Source: Bacteroidetes bacterium UBA4416 (GTDB lineage: Bacteria > Bacteroidota > Bacteroidia > B-17B0 > Aurantibacillaceae). Taken from it: a DNA stretch of 50,157 nucleotides. Shown here piece by piece: positions 26,095-35,350 of the stretch; within the stretch, counting starts at the first letter, position 1; each line of letters begins with the position of its first letter. A program made the translations under genes and the position numbers. A model generated the notes under the pieces. That model was not told where the DNA came from, did not search any database, and saw only the letters and a list, made by a program, of their open reading frames with translations. The stretch is taken from contig DGQK01000002.1 of the NCBI GenBank assembly GCA_002390745.1, forward strand, positions 1 through 50,157. Direction: 5' to 3'.

Positions 26095-26923
26095 TCCGCT
26101 GATACACTCGCCGCTTGCGAAGATACTGGTATATGCCAATGTATTCATCTCCATCTGTGCGGCTGCACAGGTGCTGGTAACCTACATGCTCTGCGGCATT
26201 CCGGTGAACTCCGCCAACAATGCCTATATCCTCTTTGTATTTCTGTCCACCTACCTTCAGTACAATGTACAACGGGGCTATTTCATCCAGCAGGTCAACC
26301 TCTATACCGAAAGTACGGCATGGATCACGCGCCACCGCAAGGTTTTGATGTTTACGGCTCTGGCTGCGCTGATCGTCCTGCTCTTTCTGTGCAATACTCT
26401 TAGCTACACCTCCATTGCCGTGCTGGTTGGCGCCGAGATCGTGTCCACGGCCTACTACATGCCGCCGCTGAACCTTCGGCGCATCGGTTTCCTCAAACCA
26501 TTTGTCATTTCAGGGATCTGGATGCTGAGCTGCACGGCCGTTCCCCTTATCGAGAACCAGCTGTTCCACCTGCCTGTGCTTTGGCTGCTACTGTCGCAGT
26601 TCTGTTTTATTTCAGCGCTCAGTATTTTGTTTGATGTGAAAGATACCACCGACGATTTTCTGAATGGCATTGCTACCTATTCCAATACCATAGGCGAAAA
26701 GGGGGCGAAAATTTTATGCTGCGTGCTGGCACTGGGAGCCCTGGCCAGCTTTTACCGGTTCAGGCACACACCGGGCGCCCTTGCGGCGGAAGCCCTGCTC
26801 ATAGCGGCTACGGTCATCACCGTGTTTATCACCGATGAAAAAAAGCACCGCTTCTACTTTTACCTGTGGGTAGACGGCCTGCTGCTGGTGCAGGCTCTGT
26901 TGCTCTACGTCTTCCTGCTATAA
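26084..26923 (+). CDS. UbiA-like membrane protein with degenerate first motif
   Basis: A 279-residue polytopic protein with about eight hydrophobic helices, starting from TTG 26084 inside the tatD end; no ATG occurs before residue 35. The second aspartate-rich motif of UbiA prenyltransferases is recognisable as FDVKDTTDDFLNGIATYSNTIG (D184, D187, D190), followed by the usual TxxxxxG context. The first motif, NDxxDxxxD in active enzymes, reads N61-VQRG here with no Asp, so prenyl diphosphate binding is doubtful. It may be a pseudoenzyme or act on another substrate. The gene meets hldD head to tail with a 6-base overlap of the convergent stops. Confidence 0.65.
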   Translation: MATNPLIHSPLAKILVYANVFISICAAAQVLVTYMLCGIPVNSANNAYILFVFLSTYLQYNVQRGYFIQQVNLYTESTAWITRHRKVLMFTALAALIVLLFLCNTLSYTSIAVLVGAEIVSTAYYMPPLNLRRIGFLKPFVISGIWMLSCTAVPLIENQLFHLPVLWLLLSQFCFISALSILFDVKDTTDDFLNGIATYSNTIGEKGAKILCCVLALGALASFYRFRHTPGALAAEALLIAATVITVFITDEKKHRFYFYLWVDGLLLVQALLLYVFLL

Positions 26924-27883
26924 ATAGCTGTTTGGCACGAGGTAATGCGTCACATAATCCTCCACGCCTTCTTCCAGGCTGGTAAAGGGTTTGGCATAGC
27001 CCTGCCCGATGAGCTTATTCATATTGGCTTCTGTGAAGTACTGGTATTTATCCCGAATATCGGCAGGCGTGTCGATGAAGGCGATCTCCGGAGTTTTGCC
27101 CAGTGCCCTGAACGTGGCATTGGCCAGGTCGAGAAAGGTCCTTGCCTTACCGCTTCCCAGATTATAGATCCCGCTTTTTACAGGGCTTTCATACGCAAAA
27201 TAGAGCACATCCACCACGTCTTTCACGTACACAAAATCGCGGAGCTGGCCGCCGTCGGCATAATCCGGGTTGTGCGAGCGGAATAAGCGGACGCTTCCTT
27301 TTTCCCTGATCTGGTTGAAGGCATGGAAGATCACGCTCGCCATACGCCCTTTGTGAAATTCATTGGGGCCATACACATTGAAGAATTTGAAGCCTACCCA
27401 TTTCGGCGGCGTCAATCCCTGCGACAGCGCCCATTTGTCAAACTCATTCTTGCTGTCGCCATAAGGGTTCAATGGTTTCAGCGAATGGATCTTCGACTCG
27501 TCATCGTCATAACCAAACTCACCGAGCCCATAAGTAGCGGCCGAGGAGGCATATACCATCGGAATAAAGTGCTGTGTGCAGATGGCCCAGATCTTTTTCG
27601 TGTAGTTAACATTCAGCTCATCAAAGATTGCCGTATTAAATTCCGTGGTATCGGTACGGGCACCGATGTGGTAAATAAAATTCACCGATGGTGCATTCTG
27701 TTCAAACCATTCCAGGAACTCACTGCGCTCTATCAGCCGGAGGTACTGTTTACCAAGGTAATTCGCTTTTTTTTCCTCACGCGAAAAATCATCCACTAAG
27801 ATGAGGTTAGTATGCCCCTCGCTGTTCAGTTTAGCTACCAGGCAACTTGCAATAAAGCCGGCGGCACCCGTAATGACAATCAT
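26918..27883 (-). CDS. hldD: ADP-L-glycero-D-manno-heptose 6-epimerase
   Basis: A 321-residue SDR epimerase. MIVITGAAGFIASCLVAKLN binds NADP; HIGARTDTTEFN is typical of HldD; and YGDSKNEFDKW holds the catalytic YxxxK. GFKFFNVYGPNEFHKGRMASV is another strong HldD signature. The enzyme converts ADP-D-glycero- to ADP-L-glycero-D-manno-heptose for the lipopolysaccharide inner core, and so could supply the GT9 enzyme encoded at 22448-23404. Confidence 0.93.
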   Translation of the reverse strand: MIVITGAAGFIASCLVAKLNSEGHTNLILVDDFSREEKKANYLGKQYLRLIERSEFLEWFEQNAPSVNFIYHIGARTDTTEFNTAIFDELNVNYTKKIWAICTQHFIPMVYASSAATYGLGEFGYDDDESKIHSLKPLNPYGDSKNEFDKWALSQGLTPPKWVGFKFFNVYGPNEFHKGRMASVIFHAFNQIREKGSVRLFRSHNPDYADGGQLRDFVYVKDVVDVLYFAYESPVKSGIYNLGSGKARTFLDLANATFRALGKTPEIAFIDTPADIRDKYQYFTEANMNKLIGQGYAKPFTSLEEGVEDYVTHYLVPNSYL

Positions 27884-27892
27884 ATTTTTATC

Positions 27893-29968
27893 TTATTTAA
27901 TAACGGTTAATTTTTTCGAGATCTTTTGGTCTTTGAAGCGGAGTACCAGGTGGTAATTGCCTTCGGCAAACATGGAGCAATCTATCTGCTGAACATGCTC
28001 CCCCTGGCCAACGGATTCCGAACCGGCAAATACCAGCTCTCCCAGCATATTATAGATCTCTGTTTTCACTTCCTGCGGCTGTGCCGAGTTGTAGCTTACA
28101 TAACAACGGTCGGGAGCCGGATTAGGAAACAATTTCACGTCGCTTCCGTCTTTTGCCAGCTGCTGAAGGCCTACAGGCAATTCAGGCCCGGAAAGCAGCT
28201 TTACTTCTGCCGAATTCAAAACGGCGGAGGTATTATACTCCGACAGGACAGCTACCAGGTACACATTTTCAGGATTGTAGCGGTATTCGCCGCCGGATGC
28301 CACCGGCAGGGTGTAGGTGTAGGCTTTGCTGTACGACTGCCCCGCTGTGCTGCCATTCACCGGGATGATGCCTGCCGCGCCATATGGGCCATCCAGGAAT
28401 TCGCTTACTACATACTGGTGGCTGTATTGATTCGGCCCCAGGATGTTGGTGCTGGCATTCAGCGTATAACCCACCTGGTAATACGGCGATGCCTGGATAT
28501 TGAAGAGGTTGCTGTACTGGTTCCAGCCATTGTCGGAAATATCCATGATCGGTCCATAAACATTATTTTCTTTGATGTAGAGGTTGATCCGATAATCGCC
28601 TTTCACATCTCCTGCGAAATTAGCGGAAACGCTGGCGGATATCTGGCGCGTCGACGGGTTGTAGCTTAAGCCGCTAATGCTCACGTCTGCCGGAACGATC
28701 ATGGCCTGGCGCTGGGTAACGAGTGTTTCCCACTGGCTCCTCGTACTGGTTATTCCGATACCCGGGTAGTAGTAGCGGTCGATCATGGCCGAAGAGCCTT
28801 CGCCGCCAAGGTCATTGGTGAGGGTCGTGCCCGCAGCATTTGTGAGGTTATCACTGCTGTGAACGGACGTTGCGATGACCGCGGGTTTGGCAAGTGTCAG
28901 GTCCCTCAGGCTGATATAACTTTGAGGACAGCCCGCGCATTTCACGCTGGTAAATTCCTCCACGAGCACTTTTTTCGCCGGAACAGTAGTAGCCAACGTA
29001 AGGCCTGTGGAGGCGGTGTCATTGGCGTGCTGCTGGTCGGCCTGCCCGTTGATGGCGCTTACCCATACCTTCACGGTATTATAGGCCGCTGCGGGCGAAC
29101 TGTAAAGGAACGAAAAGGTGTGAGTGGCTGTTTCGAGATAGTTGAGCGGAACTGTAAAATTTTTGGTCTCCGACACCACAGGGCTGCTTCCTACCTGGTA
29201 GTTCAGCACCATGGCGGAAACGGGCGTGGATCCAAGGTTCCGGAAGCTTGCGGCGATGGTATGGTTGGTATTGATCGCAGAGTATTTGTAGGTATCATTG
29301 GAGAACATAGCCACATCGTAGGCATTGGCGACATTCTTCACTTCGATGTCGTCGAGCCAGAGCTGGTATTTGTTTGAGGAGTTGTTGCGGAAGGCAATGC
29401 GGACGTTCTGCCCCGCATAGGCCGAAAGGGAAATGCCATGTGCCGTCCAGCTGCCGTTTTCGGCCGTGGTTGCAAACACCCTGTTGGTAACAGGAAAATC
29501 AGAGATCGCAGGGATGGCGGAGATGCTGGCGGAAACATATACTTCGTAACCGTCGGCATTGCTGATATCGGGCGCCATGGCTTCCCAGGCAAGCACGCTG
29601 TTGGCGGAAATATTTGAGATCACCGGCGTAATGAGCCAGGCATCGGCTGTGCCTGTGGGATTGAGCCAGGAAGTAGATACGGCAAAGGTATCGGCCATAC
29701 TCTGGTGCTTGTAGCTCAGCCAGGCTTTTTGCTTCTGCCCCGCTTTCCGGAAAGGGTAATTCCCGGAAAGGGTATCCGCTACCAGGTTGCCGTTATTGAT
29801 CATCGTCATTCCCGAAGGAACGTCCTGGTAAAGATAGGTTTGTGTCGCACTCCCCGAGGTGTAAGTGGCCGTATTCATACTCAGGGTATTGAAGCGTTCG
29901 CTGTAAAGTACCTGTGAAAAAGAAGAACTACTGAGCTGCAGGGCAACCAGTAAAATTATATGTCTCAT
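27893..29968 (-). CDS. T9SS-sorted Omp28-like protein with KCAGCP motif
   Basis: A 691-residue secreted protein (MRHIILLVALQLSSSSFSQ signal; an ATG two codons earlier is possible). Residues about 20 to 190 look like a choice-of-anchor J or cleaved-adhesin jelly roll (AWLITPVISNISANSVLAWEAMAPD). Near residue 335 is VLVEEFTSVKCAGCPQSYISL, the Omp28-related thioredoxin-like motif with a CxxC. The last 80 residues are a T9SS sorting domain (KLFPNPAPDRCYV, ending KKLTVIK). Expected at the cell surface. It is 9 bases after hldD start region on the same strand, and a related protein is encoded upstream at 30151. Confidence 0.82.
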   Translation of the reverse strand: MRHIILLVALQLSSSSFSQVLYSERFNTLSMNTATYTSGSATQTYLYQDVPSGMTMINNGNLVADTLSGNYPFRKAGQKQKAWLSYKHQSMADTFAVSTSWLNPTGTADAWLITPVISNISANSVLAWEAMAPDISNADGYEVYVSASISAIPAISDFPVTNRVFATTAENGSWTAHGISLSAYAGQNVRIAFRNNSSNKYQLWLDDIEVKNVANAYDVAMFSNDTYKYSAINTNHTIAASFRNLGSTPVSAMVLNYQVGSSPVVSETKNFTVPLNYLETATHTFSFLYSSPAAAYNTVKVWVSAINGQADQQHANDTASTGLTLATTVPAKKVLVEEFTSVKCAGCPQSYISLRDLTLAKPAVIATSVHSSDNLTNAAGTTLTNDLGGEGSSAMIDRYYYPGIGITSTRSQWETLVTQRQAMIVPADVSISGLSYNPSTRQISASVSANFAGDVKGDYRINLYIKENNVYGPIMDISDNGWNQYSNLFNIQASPYYQVGYTLNASTNILGPNQYSHQYVVSEFLDGPYGAAGIIPVNGSTAGQSYSKAYTYTLPVASGGEYRYNPENVYLVAVLSEYNTSAVLNSAEVKLLSGPELPVGLQQLAKDGSDVKLFPNPAPDRCYVSYNSAQPQEVKTEIYNMLGELVFAGSESVGQGEHVQQIDCSMFAEGNYHLVLRFKDQKISKKLTVIK

Positions 29969-30097
29969 GATCATGATTTACAAAGCGCCCTTTAAAGGCA
30001 TCTTAGCACAAAAATAAGCTTTTAAATCAAATTCGGGATTGGGGCACGCGCAAAACAGGGCTTATTCTGCTATTTTACGTTAAAAGGGCTCCAACTA

Positions 30098-30132
30098 AAA
30101 AGGCCGCTGCGGGATTCCCGCAGCGGCCTTTT
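30098..30132. terminator. Strong bidirectional terminator
   Basis: A 16-bp perfect stem (aaaaggccgctgcggg / cccgcagcggcctttt) with loop att. It ends the minus-strand gene at 30151 and insulates it from the next Omp28-like gene. Confidence 0.9.
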
Positions 30133-30150
30133 ACTAAACAAACAAAAAGA

Positions 30151-32082
30151 TTATTTTACAACTGATAATTTTTTAACAACAGATCCGTTTTCTGAAGCTA
30201 CCACAACGTTGTAGATACCGGCAGCGTATGCTTTTGTATCGATGCTCACGGTGTTAGAGCCAGCCTGCAGAGCAGATACTGTCTGGTAAATGATTTGCCC
30301 TACATTGTTCACAACTGTTAAGGTAACGTCTGATGCATTGTTCAGGTTTACACTTACAGATGTTTCTGTTGTAGCAGGGTTAGGGAATAACTCCACTGAT
30401 TTGAAGTTTTCGTCGATGTTTTTCACGCTTGTGAAGCCAGCCGTTAAGTTCACCTGATCCACATAGATATTGTTACCATATCCGCTTGTTGCAGTGAATT
30501 TCACTAACACGTTTGGTTTGTTAGCATAAGCTGTCAGGTCAACAGACTCAGACCTCCATTGAGTAGCGTTAGGCACGAAGCTTCCTGTTGTGAAAGGAGC
30601 CGTGTTTAAAGCAGCACCCATTTTGTCGTATACAGTTGTCCATGTAGCGCCGCAATCTGTAGAAACTTTCACTTGCAGCTGGTCGTCTTCAGGAGTTACT
30701 GAAGAGTACGGAGCAGAAGCCACATCGAAATTCAATTTCACTGCGGTGAAACCTGTTAAGCTTGTAGGAGGCAGGATCAGGTCGTCTGAGTCGCCTTCCG
30801 GTGCAGCGTAAGCAGGGTATCTTGCCGATTGGGTTGTAGACTGGCTACCGGCAGAAGTAACGCGGCTCCATGTTGCTGCATTTCCATCGGCGTTAACCAG
30901 GATCCAGTTAGTTGGAGGGAACGTCGACACAGAGAAGCTTTCTACCGTGGTATTCGCCGTATAAGCGCCGATCACTGCAAAAGTTGTTGTTGTTGAGTTG
31001 TTTCCTAAGTTGTAGTCGGTAGAACCGTTTACAGAAGAAGCAATATTCACAGAGAAGGTTTTAGAACCGGCTGTTAAGCCTGTAATCGCGTTCATAGCTA
31101 CAGTAGTTGTAGCACCTGCAGCCAGGTTGCCTGTCCAGTTGATAGCAGCGCCGTTGGCAACACCGTTTACATAAGGATTGATGGTCATGCTGGTAATCGC
31201 ATTGGCACCGTTGTTTTTAATCACTACCTGAGGCACTAAAGACGTAGAGCAGGTAATTGCAGGAAGGGCAGCAGATTTTGCAGCGGCATCGTTGGATAAC
31301 GGAGCAGCAGCAGCTAAAACGGCCTGTAATACTTTTTTGTTAGCATCGTCCTGGATGAAACCAACCATTTCTACTTCGCTTTTATCCCAGATGTATGAAG
31401 GTAAGTTACATACGATAGAGAATGTCTGTGTCTGAGCAGCAGCCCAGGTGTTAGACATTGCAGTACCGTTTGTCAAGTCAGGGAAAGACTTGCGGGCAAC
31501 GTGGTGAAACTGTGTTTCGCCGTTTGAGCCCGGAGCAATCGCGTAGTTCACTTCTTTCTCAGCCATCACCAATCTGAATTTCAGGTTTGTTCCGGTTGTA
31601 GTGTAAGAACCTGAAGCTGTAATTGTACCGGTAACAGTGATCGCATCAAAGGTTGCGTTCCATGCCCTGTTCATTACGATAGTGAAAGGAGAGGTAACTG
31701 CTGCAGAAGCATTTAAACGTGCTGCTGTAATGTATCCCGGGTGATCGGAAGCAGAACCGAAAACGGTTTGGCTCTGGCCATCCTGCCTGCCATTAGGCGC
31801 AGAAGAAATAGAATAATAATTATCCCTGGTGTCGATCTCCGTTTTATTTTGCTGGTACAGAGAGGTTGGTGAGGATGGAGCACTTGGGATCGCCACCTGC
31901 CATTTTAAAACGATGGTGTTGTTGGAGTTGCCTGCTAAGATCGGGTCCAGCTGAGGGTTTGTTGCAGCGCAAGGTCCGCAGTTTTCGCCGGTGAACTCTT
32001 CGTAAAGAGACATGCGAGGGCTTTGTGCCATGGCTACGGTACCCACTGCCAACAGGGAGAGAAGGGTAGTTGTTTTTTTCAT
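30151..32082 (-). CDS. T9SS-sorted Omp28-like protein with CGPC motif
   Basis: A 643-residue secreted protein. Signal peptide MKKTTTLLSLLAVGTVAMAQ, then at once SLYEEFTGENCGPCAATNPQLD, with a thioredoxin-type CGPC as in the Omp28 family. A central adhesion-like region includes an internal CARDB-like stretch (VVIKNNGANAITSMTINPYVNG). Next is a choice-of-anchor J-like jelly roll (FPPTNWILVNADGNAATW to NIYVDQVNL), and the C-terminus is a T9SS type A domain (VELFPNPATTETSVS, ending VVKKLSVVK). The domain order is the reverse of the gene downstream. Likely a surface protein; the CGPC suggests a redox or disulphide role, which is not shown. Confidence 0.83.
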   Translation of the reverse strand: MKKTTTLLSLLAVGTVAMAQSPRMSLYEEFTGENCGPCAATNPQLDPILAGNSNNTIVLKWQVAIPSAPSSPTSLYQQNKTEIDTRDNYYSISSAPNGRQDGQSQTVFGSASDHPGYITAARLNASAAVTSPFTIVMNRAWNATFDAITVTGTITASGSYTTTGTNLKFRLVMAEKEVNYAIAPGSNGETQFHHVARKSFPDLTNGTAMSNTWAAAQTQTFSIVCNLPSYIWDKSEVEMVGFIQDDANKKVLQAVLAAAAPLSNDAAAKSAALPAITCSTSLVPQVVIKNNGANAITSMTINPYVNGVANGAAINWTGNLAAGATTTVAMNAITGLTAGSKTFSVNIASSVNGSTDYNLGNNSTTTTFAVIGAYTANTTVESFSVSTFPPTNWILVNADGNAATWSRVTSAGSQSTTQSARYPAYAAPEGDSDDLILPPTSLTGFTAVKLNFDVASAPYSSVTPEDDQLQVKVSTDCGATWTTVYDKMGAALNTAPFTTGSFVPNATQWRSESVDLTAYANKPNVLVKFTATSGYGNNIYVDQVNLTAGFTSVKNIDENFKSVELFPNPATTETSVSVNLNNASDVTLTVVNNVGQIIYQTVSALQAGSNTVSIDTKAYAAGIYNVVVASENGSVVKKLSVVK

Positions 32083-32122
32083 AGGATTGGTTTTGGGTTA
32101 GTGAACTTGTTAGTTGATCGTA

Positions 32123-32881
32123 CTATTTATTGACCGTGAATTTTCTGGTAATAACAGTATTACCGGAAGTCAGGGTAGCGAAGTAAACACCGGATACAAA
32201 ATTATCTACATCCAGGGACACTGTATTTTTACCTGTAGAAAGGGCGGTTGTTTTGGTATAAACGATCGCACCAAGCGTGTTGGACACTGTGATGGTGACA
32301 TTGCCACCTTCAAAGGCCGAGTTCAGGTTGATGAATGCCTTGGCAGAAGAAGGGTTAGGGTATACGCCCGATACAGAGGCCAGTGCAGATGAATTTTCTT
32401 TTATAGAAACACCGGTATCGTTATACTTCAACGTGAAATTAAACACATCGCTGGCATCGTTCACATTGTAGATCTGGTAGCGGATAGACGAAAAGCCAGG
32501 AGTTGGCGCCTCTTCCAGATCCAGCAGCAGGGAGATGCTTTGCTGGGAAAGTGTTTGGTTTGGTGTCAACGTCATGGTGATAGGCGATACCGTTGTTTGC
32601 GGAGGGTAGCAGTTGGCGCTACCGATACAGAAATAAGCGCTCGCTCCGGCATTCAACATGTCGTCCATACGTTTCAGCTTATAATAGCGTGTGGTAGAAG
32701 AGGTGTTTTTGGCATCGATCTCCGTGGTGATATGCTCGTTGGTAGTTGTGGTGTAATAAATCGTACTATTATTGGCCACATTGGCCTGACCATTGTTAAC
32801 ATCTGTTACCTGCAACACAGACTGCGCCCTTAAGGCTTGTCCGGCAATAACAAGAAGTCCGAGAAAGTACATTTTTTTCAT
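32123..32881 (-). CDS. T9SS-sorted secreted protein
   Basis: A 252-residue protein with signal peptide MKKMYFLGLLVIAGQALRAQ, a single beta-rich domain of about 130 residues (NEHITTEIDAKNTSSTTRYYKLKR, IGSANCYPP with two Cys), and a T9SS type A tail (GVYPNPSSAKAFIN to TRKFTVNK). The domain resembles the small T9SS-associated domain that carries a Cys pair around CxxxxCYPP. It is 40 bases upstream of the larger Omp28-like gene and probably in the same transcript. Confidence 0.78.
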   Translation of the reverse strand: MKKMYFLGLLVIAGQALRAQSVLQVTDVNNGQANVANNSTIYYTTTTNEHITTEIDAKNTSSTTRYYKLKRMDDMLNAGASAYFCIGSANCYPPQTTVSPITMTLTPNQTLSQQSISLLLDLEEAPTPGFSSIRYQIYNVNDASDVFNFTLKYNDTGVSIKENSSALASVSGVYPNPSSAKAFINLNSAFEGGNVTITVSNTLGAIVYTKTTALSTGKNTVSLDVDNFVSGVYFATLTSGNTVITRKFTVNK

Positions 32882-32999
32882 ATTATGGTAACGTTACAAA
32901 TTTGTTATACAATATTAACGAACGGGCCCGCCAAATCCTAGCGATATTTAAAAGACTATAGTAATCCTAAAACAATTTAACAATTCGCGTCAAATCTGT

Positions 33000-33575
33000 T
33001 TATTTTCTGTAGAAACTCATCTCGTCCAGGTATTCCCAGGCTTTCAGAGGCATGAAAAAACACACGTCTTTACCTGAGCGCAAGGAGTCGCGGATGAAGG
33101 TTGAAGACACATCTATATAGGGTGCCCGGGTCATTTTTACCCGTGGGTGATGGTGCAGCTCCGTTTGTGCACAGCCGGGCCTCGGGTACACGTATAGATC
33201 GTAATGCTCCAGGATGTACTCATAATTTTTCCACTTCGGAAATGTTTCGAGGTTGTCTTCGCCGATGATCAGCGAGAACTGGTGCTCCGGGTATTTTTCG
33301 GCCAGGTGCGCCAGGGTGTTGACGGTATAGGAAGGTTGCGGGAGCGCAAACTCGATGTTGCTGCTTTTTAGTTTCGGATGATCGCCGATGGCCAGGTTTA
33401 CCAAATGCAGGCGCTGGTTCTGATCAAGCAGCGAGGCTTTCTTTTTTAAGGGGTTGTGTGGCGACACTACAAACCACACCTGCTGCAGATCGGTAAAAGA
33501 GGCCATGTAATTAGCCAGGGCCATGTGCCCGATGTGTACAGGATTGAAAGAGCCGAAAAACAAGCCGATGCGCAT
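33000..33575 (-). CDS. nadD: Nicotinate-nucleotide adenylyltransferase
   Basis: A 191-residue nucleotidyltransferase from ATG 33575 (MRIGLFFGSFNPVHIGHMAL). GSFNPVHIGH is the HxGH motif, and SSTFIRDSLRSGKDV the ISSTxIR motif. It joins AMP to nicotinate mononucleotide in NAD synthesis. The frame runs upstream to 33767, but that would place the HxGH motif in the middle, so it is rejected. A -7-like element (33579-33586) sits only three bases before the start, suggesting a leaderless mRNA. Divergent from the delta-prime gene. Confidence 0.92.
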   Translation of the reverse strand: MRIGLFFGSFNPVHIGHMALANYMASFTDLQQVWFVVSPHNPLKKKASLLDQNQRLHLVNLAIGDHPKLKSSNIEFALPQPSYTVNTLAHLAEKYPEHQFSLIIGEDNLETFPKWKNYEYILEHYDLYVYPRPGCAQTELHHHPRVKMTRAPYIDVSSTFIRDSLRSGKDVCFFMPLKAWEYLDEMSFYRK

Positions 33576-33578
33576 AGG

Positions 33579-33586
33579 CAAATGTA
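33579..33586 (-). promoter_or_regulatory. Candidate -7 element directly before nadD
   Basis: Reads TACATTTG on the minus strand. Three bases separate it from the ATG. Confidence 0.35.
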
Positions 33587-33659
33587 AGTTTTTCCGGCGA
33601 TTTCGGCCTATGGCAGCCAGGCAAATAATTGCCGGCACTGAAAAATTAAAGCACTTCAC

Positions 33660-34811
33660 ATGCAAAAAAGTGGTAATTTTAAGGCAGTGTTTTTTAAAGA
33701 TATCATAGGGCAGACAGAGGTAAAGGAAAGGCTTTTGCACATGTTTAAAGACAACCGTGTGCCGCATGCGCTGCTGTTCTCAGGCCCCGAGGGCAGCGGG
33801 AACCTTCCGGCCGCGTTTGCCTTCATACAGTATGTATTTTGCACCGATAAGCAGGCGCAGGATTCCTGCGGGCAATGCCCGTCCTGCCTCAAAGCATCGA
33901 AGCTTGTGCATCCCGATATGCACCTCGTATTTCCGATCTCCAAAAGCAAGCATGTACGCACCAGCAACGACCTCGTGAAAGAGTTCAGGGAAGCCTTCCT
34001 GGAAATGCCTTACATGACCCTCAACGACTGGTTCAACAGCCTCAACGCAGAGAATAAGCAGCCCCTGATCCCGGCGGACGAGGCCAACGACATCCTCAAA
34101 AAATTATCGTACACCAGCTACGAAGGCGGCTATAAGGTGATGATGATCTGGCAGCCGGAAAAAATGAATACGGAGTCGGCCAACAAGCTTCTGAAGATCC
34201 TGGAAGAGCCGCCCGAAAAGACCCTGTTCGTGATGGTGTGCAACCATCCTGAACAATTGCTGGCTACCATCATTTCGAGGGTACAGCAAATCCTGTTTTA
34301 CCAGCTACCGGTAGAGGATATCAGTAAAGGGCTGATCGCCCAATACCAATGCGACCCTGCGGCTGCCCGGCAGGCCGCCCTGCTCAGCGATGGCAGCTAC
34401 CGGGAGGCGCAGTTGCTGCTGCAACACTCCGATGGCGGCACGGCCTATCTGCAAAACTTCCGGGCCTTTATGCTCATCGCCTTAAAGTTTGACGCCCCGA
34501 AAGCCGTGGCCTGGATCGATGAAAATGCACGCACGGGCCGCGAAAAACAAAAGCAATTTTTGCAATACGGCCTTGAAATTTTTCGCGACTGCCTGATGAT
34601 GAACTTCGGAAGCGCCGACCTGGTGAGGCATTCGGGAGAAGAGAAAGAGTTTGTCGGGAAATTTTCACGCTTCGTGCACCGCCGCAACTACGAGCGGCTG
34701 CTCGAAGAATTCAACTCGGCCTTTTACCATATCGAGCGGAATGCCAACCCCAAGATCCTGTTCATGGACCTCATCATGAAAACGAATGAGCTGATCAATA
34801 TGCCGGCGTAG
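33660..34811 (+). CDS. holB: DNA polymerase III delta-prime-like subunit
   Basis: A 383-residue AAA+ clamp-loader protein. The start FKDIIGQTEVKERLLHMFKDNRVPHALLFSGPEGSG is typical of HolB/DnaX. The Walker A lysine is replaced (GPEGSGN), as in delta-prime subunits, which do not use ATP. Four Cys (61, 70, 73, 76; DSCGQCPSCLKA) form the zinc module, and NKLLKILEEPPEKTLFVMVCNHPEQLLATIISR includes the SRC-like arginine-finger segment (here ISRVQ). It would act in loading the beta clamp. Divergent from nadD, 84 bases apart. Confidence 0.88.
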   Translation: MQKSGNFKAVFFKDIIGQTEVKERLLHMFKDNRVPHALLFSGPEGSGNLPAAFAFIQYVFCTDKQAQDSCGQCPSCLKASKLVHPDMHLVFPISKSKHVRTSNDLVKEFREAFLEMPYMTLNDWFNSLNAENKQPLIPADEANDILKKLSYTSYEGGYKVMMIWQPEKMNTESANKLLKILEEPPEKTLFVMVCNHPEQLLATIISRVQQILFYQLPVEDISKGLIAQYQCDPAAARQAALLSDGSYREAQLLLQHSDGGTAYLQNFRAFMLIALKFDAPKAVAWIDENARTGREKQKQFLQYGLEIFRDCLMMNFGSADLVRHSGEEKEFVGKFSRFVHRRNYERLLEEFNSAFYHIERNANPKILFMDLIMKTNELINMPA

Positions 34812-34920
34812 ATTTTATAGCACGCGCATGATTCGGCCAATAACGATGATCGGCGATTTGTGCTGTGCGGAGCCGAAATCAGCGCCTGAAGAGAACGCGA
34901 TACGGCACGGATGCCAAAGG

Positions 34921-35253
34921 CTAGCGGCTCACCGTAAACCGACGGGTAATTTGTTCCCCTCCGGATGAAAAGGTAACCAGGTAAATTCCGTCAGCCAGTT
35001 GTTCCCGCTCAAAAGACACGAGATTTTTTCCTTTCGCAATTTCAACCTGCTTTGAAGAGATCTGCTCTCCCAACAAATTTGTTATGCTGAGCTTCGCCTC
35101 TTTATCTTCATGATCCGAATAAATATCGAGGTAAGCTGTGCCGGCCGAAGGGTGCGGGTATACGCCTGAAGAGCCCGACAAGCCGGGAGATGACTGCGCC
35201 TTCACACTATGTGTTGCGGCGAGCATAATAAGCAACATCATTATTTTTTTCAT
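34921..35253 (-). CDS. Miniature T9SS protein: signal peptide plus sorting domain only
   Basis: From ATG 35253 the protein is 110 residues: signal peptide MKKIMMLLIMLAATHSVKAQ, a linker of about 12 residues, and then a complete T9SS type A sorting domain (GVYPHPSAGTAYLDIY, LLGEQISSKQVEIAKG, GIYLVTFSSGGEQITRRFTVSR). There is no cargo domain. The usual PNP is PHP here. A -7-like element at 35272-35279 rules out the first start codons of the longer frame. It is either a real small secreted protein or the remnant of a larger one whose middle was lost. Confidence 0.7.
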   Translation of the reverse strand: MKKIMMLLIMLAATHSVKAQSSPGLSGSSGVYPHPSAGTAYLDIYSDHEDKEAKLSITNLLGEQISSKQVEIAKGKNLVSFEREQLADGIYLVTFSSGGEQITRRFTVSR

Positions 35254-35271
35254 GGCATTCATCATTATGTA

Positions 35272-35279
35272 CAAAGGTA
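35272..35279 (-). promoter_or_regulatory. Candidate -7 element of the miniature T9SS gene
   Basis: Reads TACCTTTG on the minus strand, 18 bases before ATG 35253; no -33 seen. Confidence 0.35.
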
Positions 35280-35350
35280 AACTACCGGCCGGAAATTTAT
35301 TTACAGGAAATAAATGACTGTCGGAATCCTAATCAGGAAGCATGCAAATT

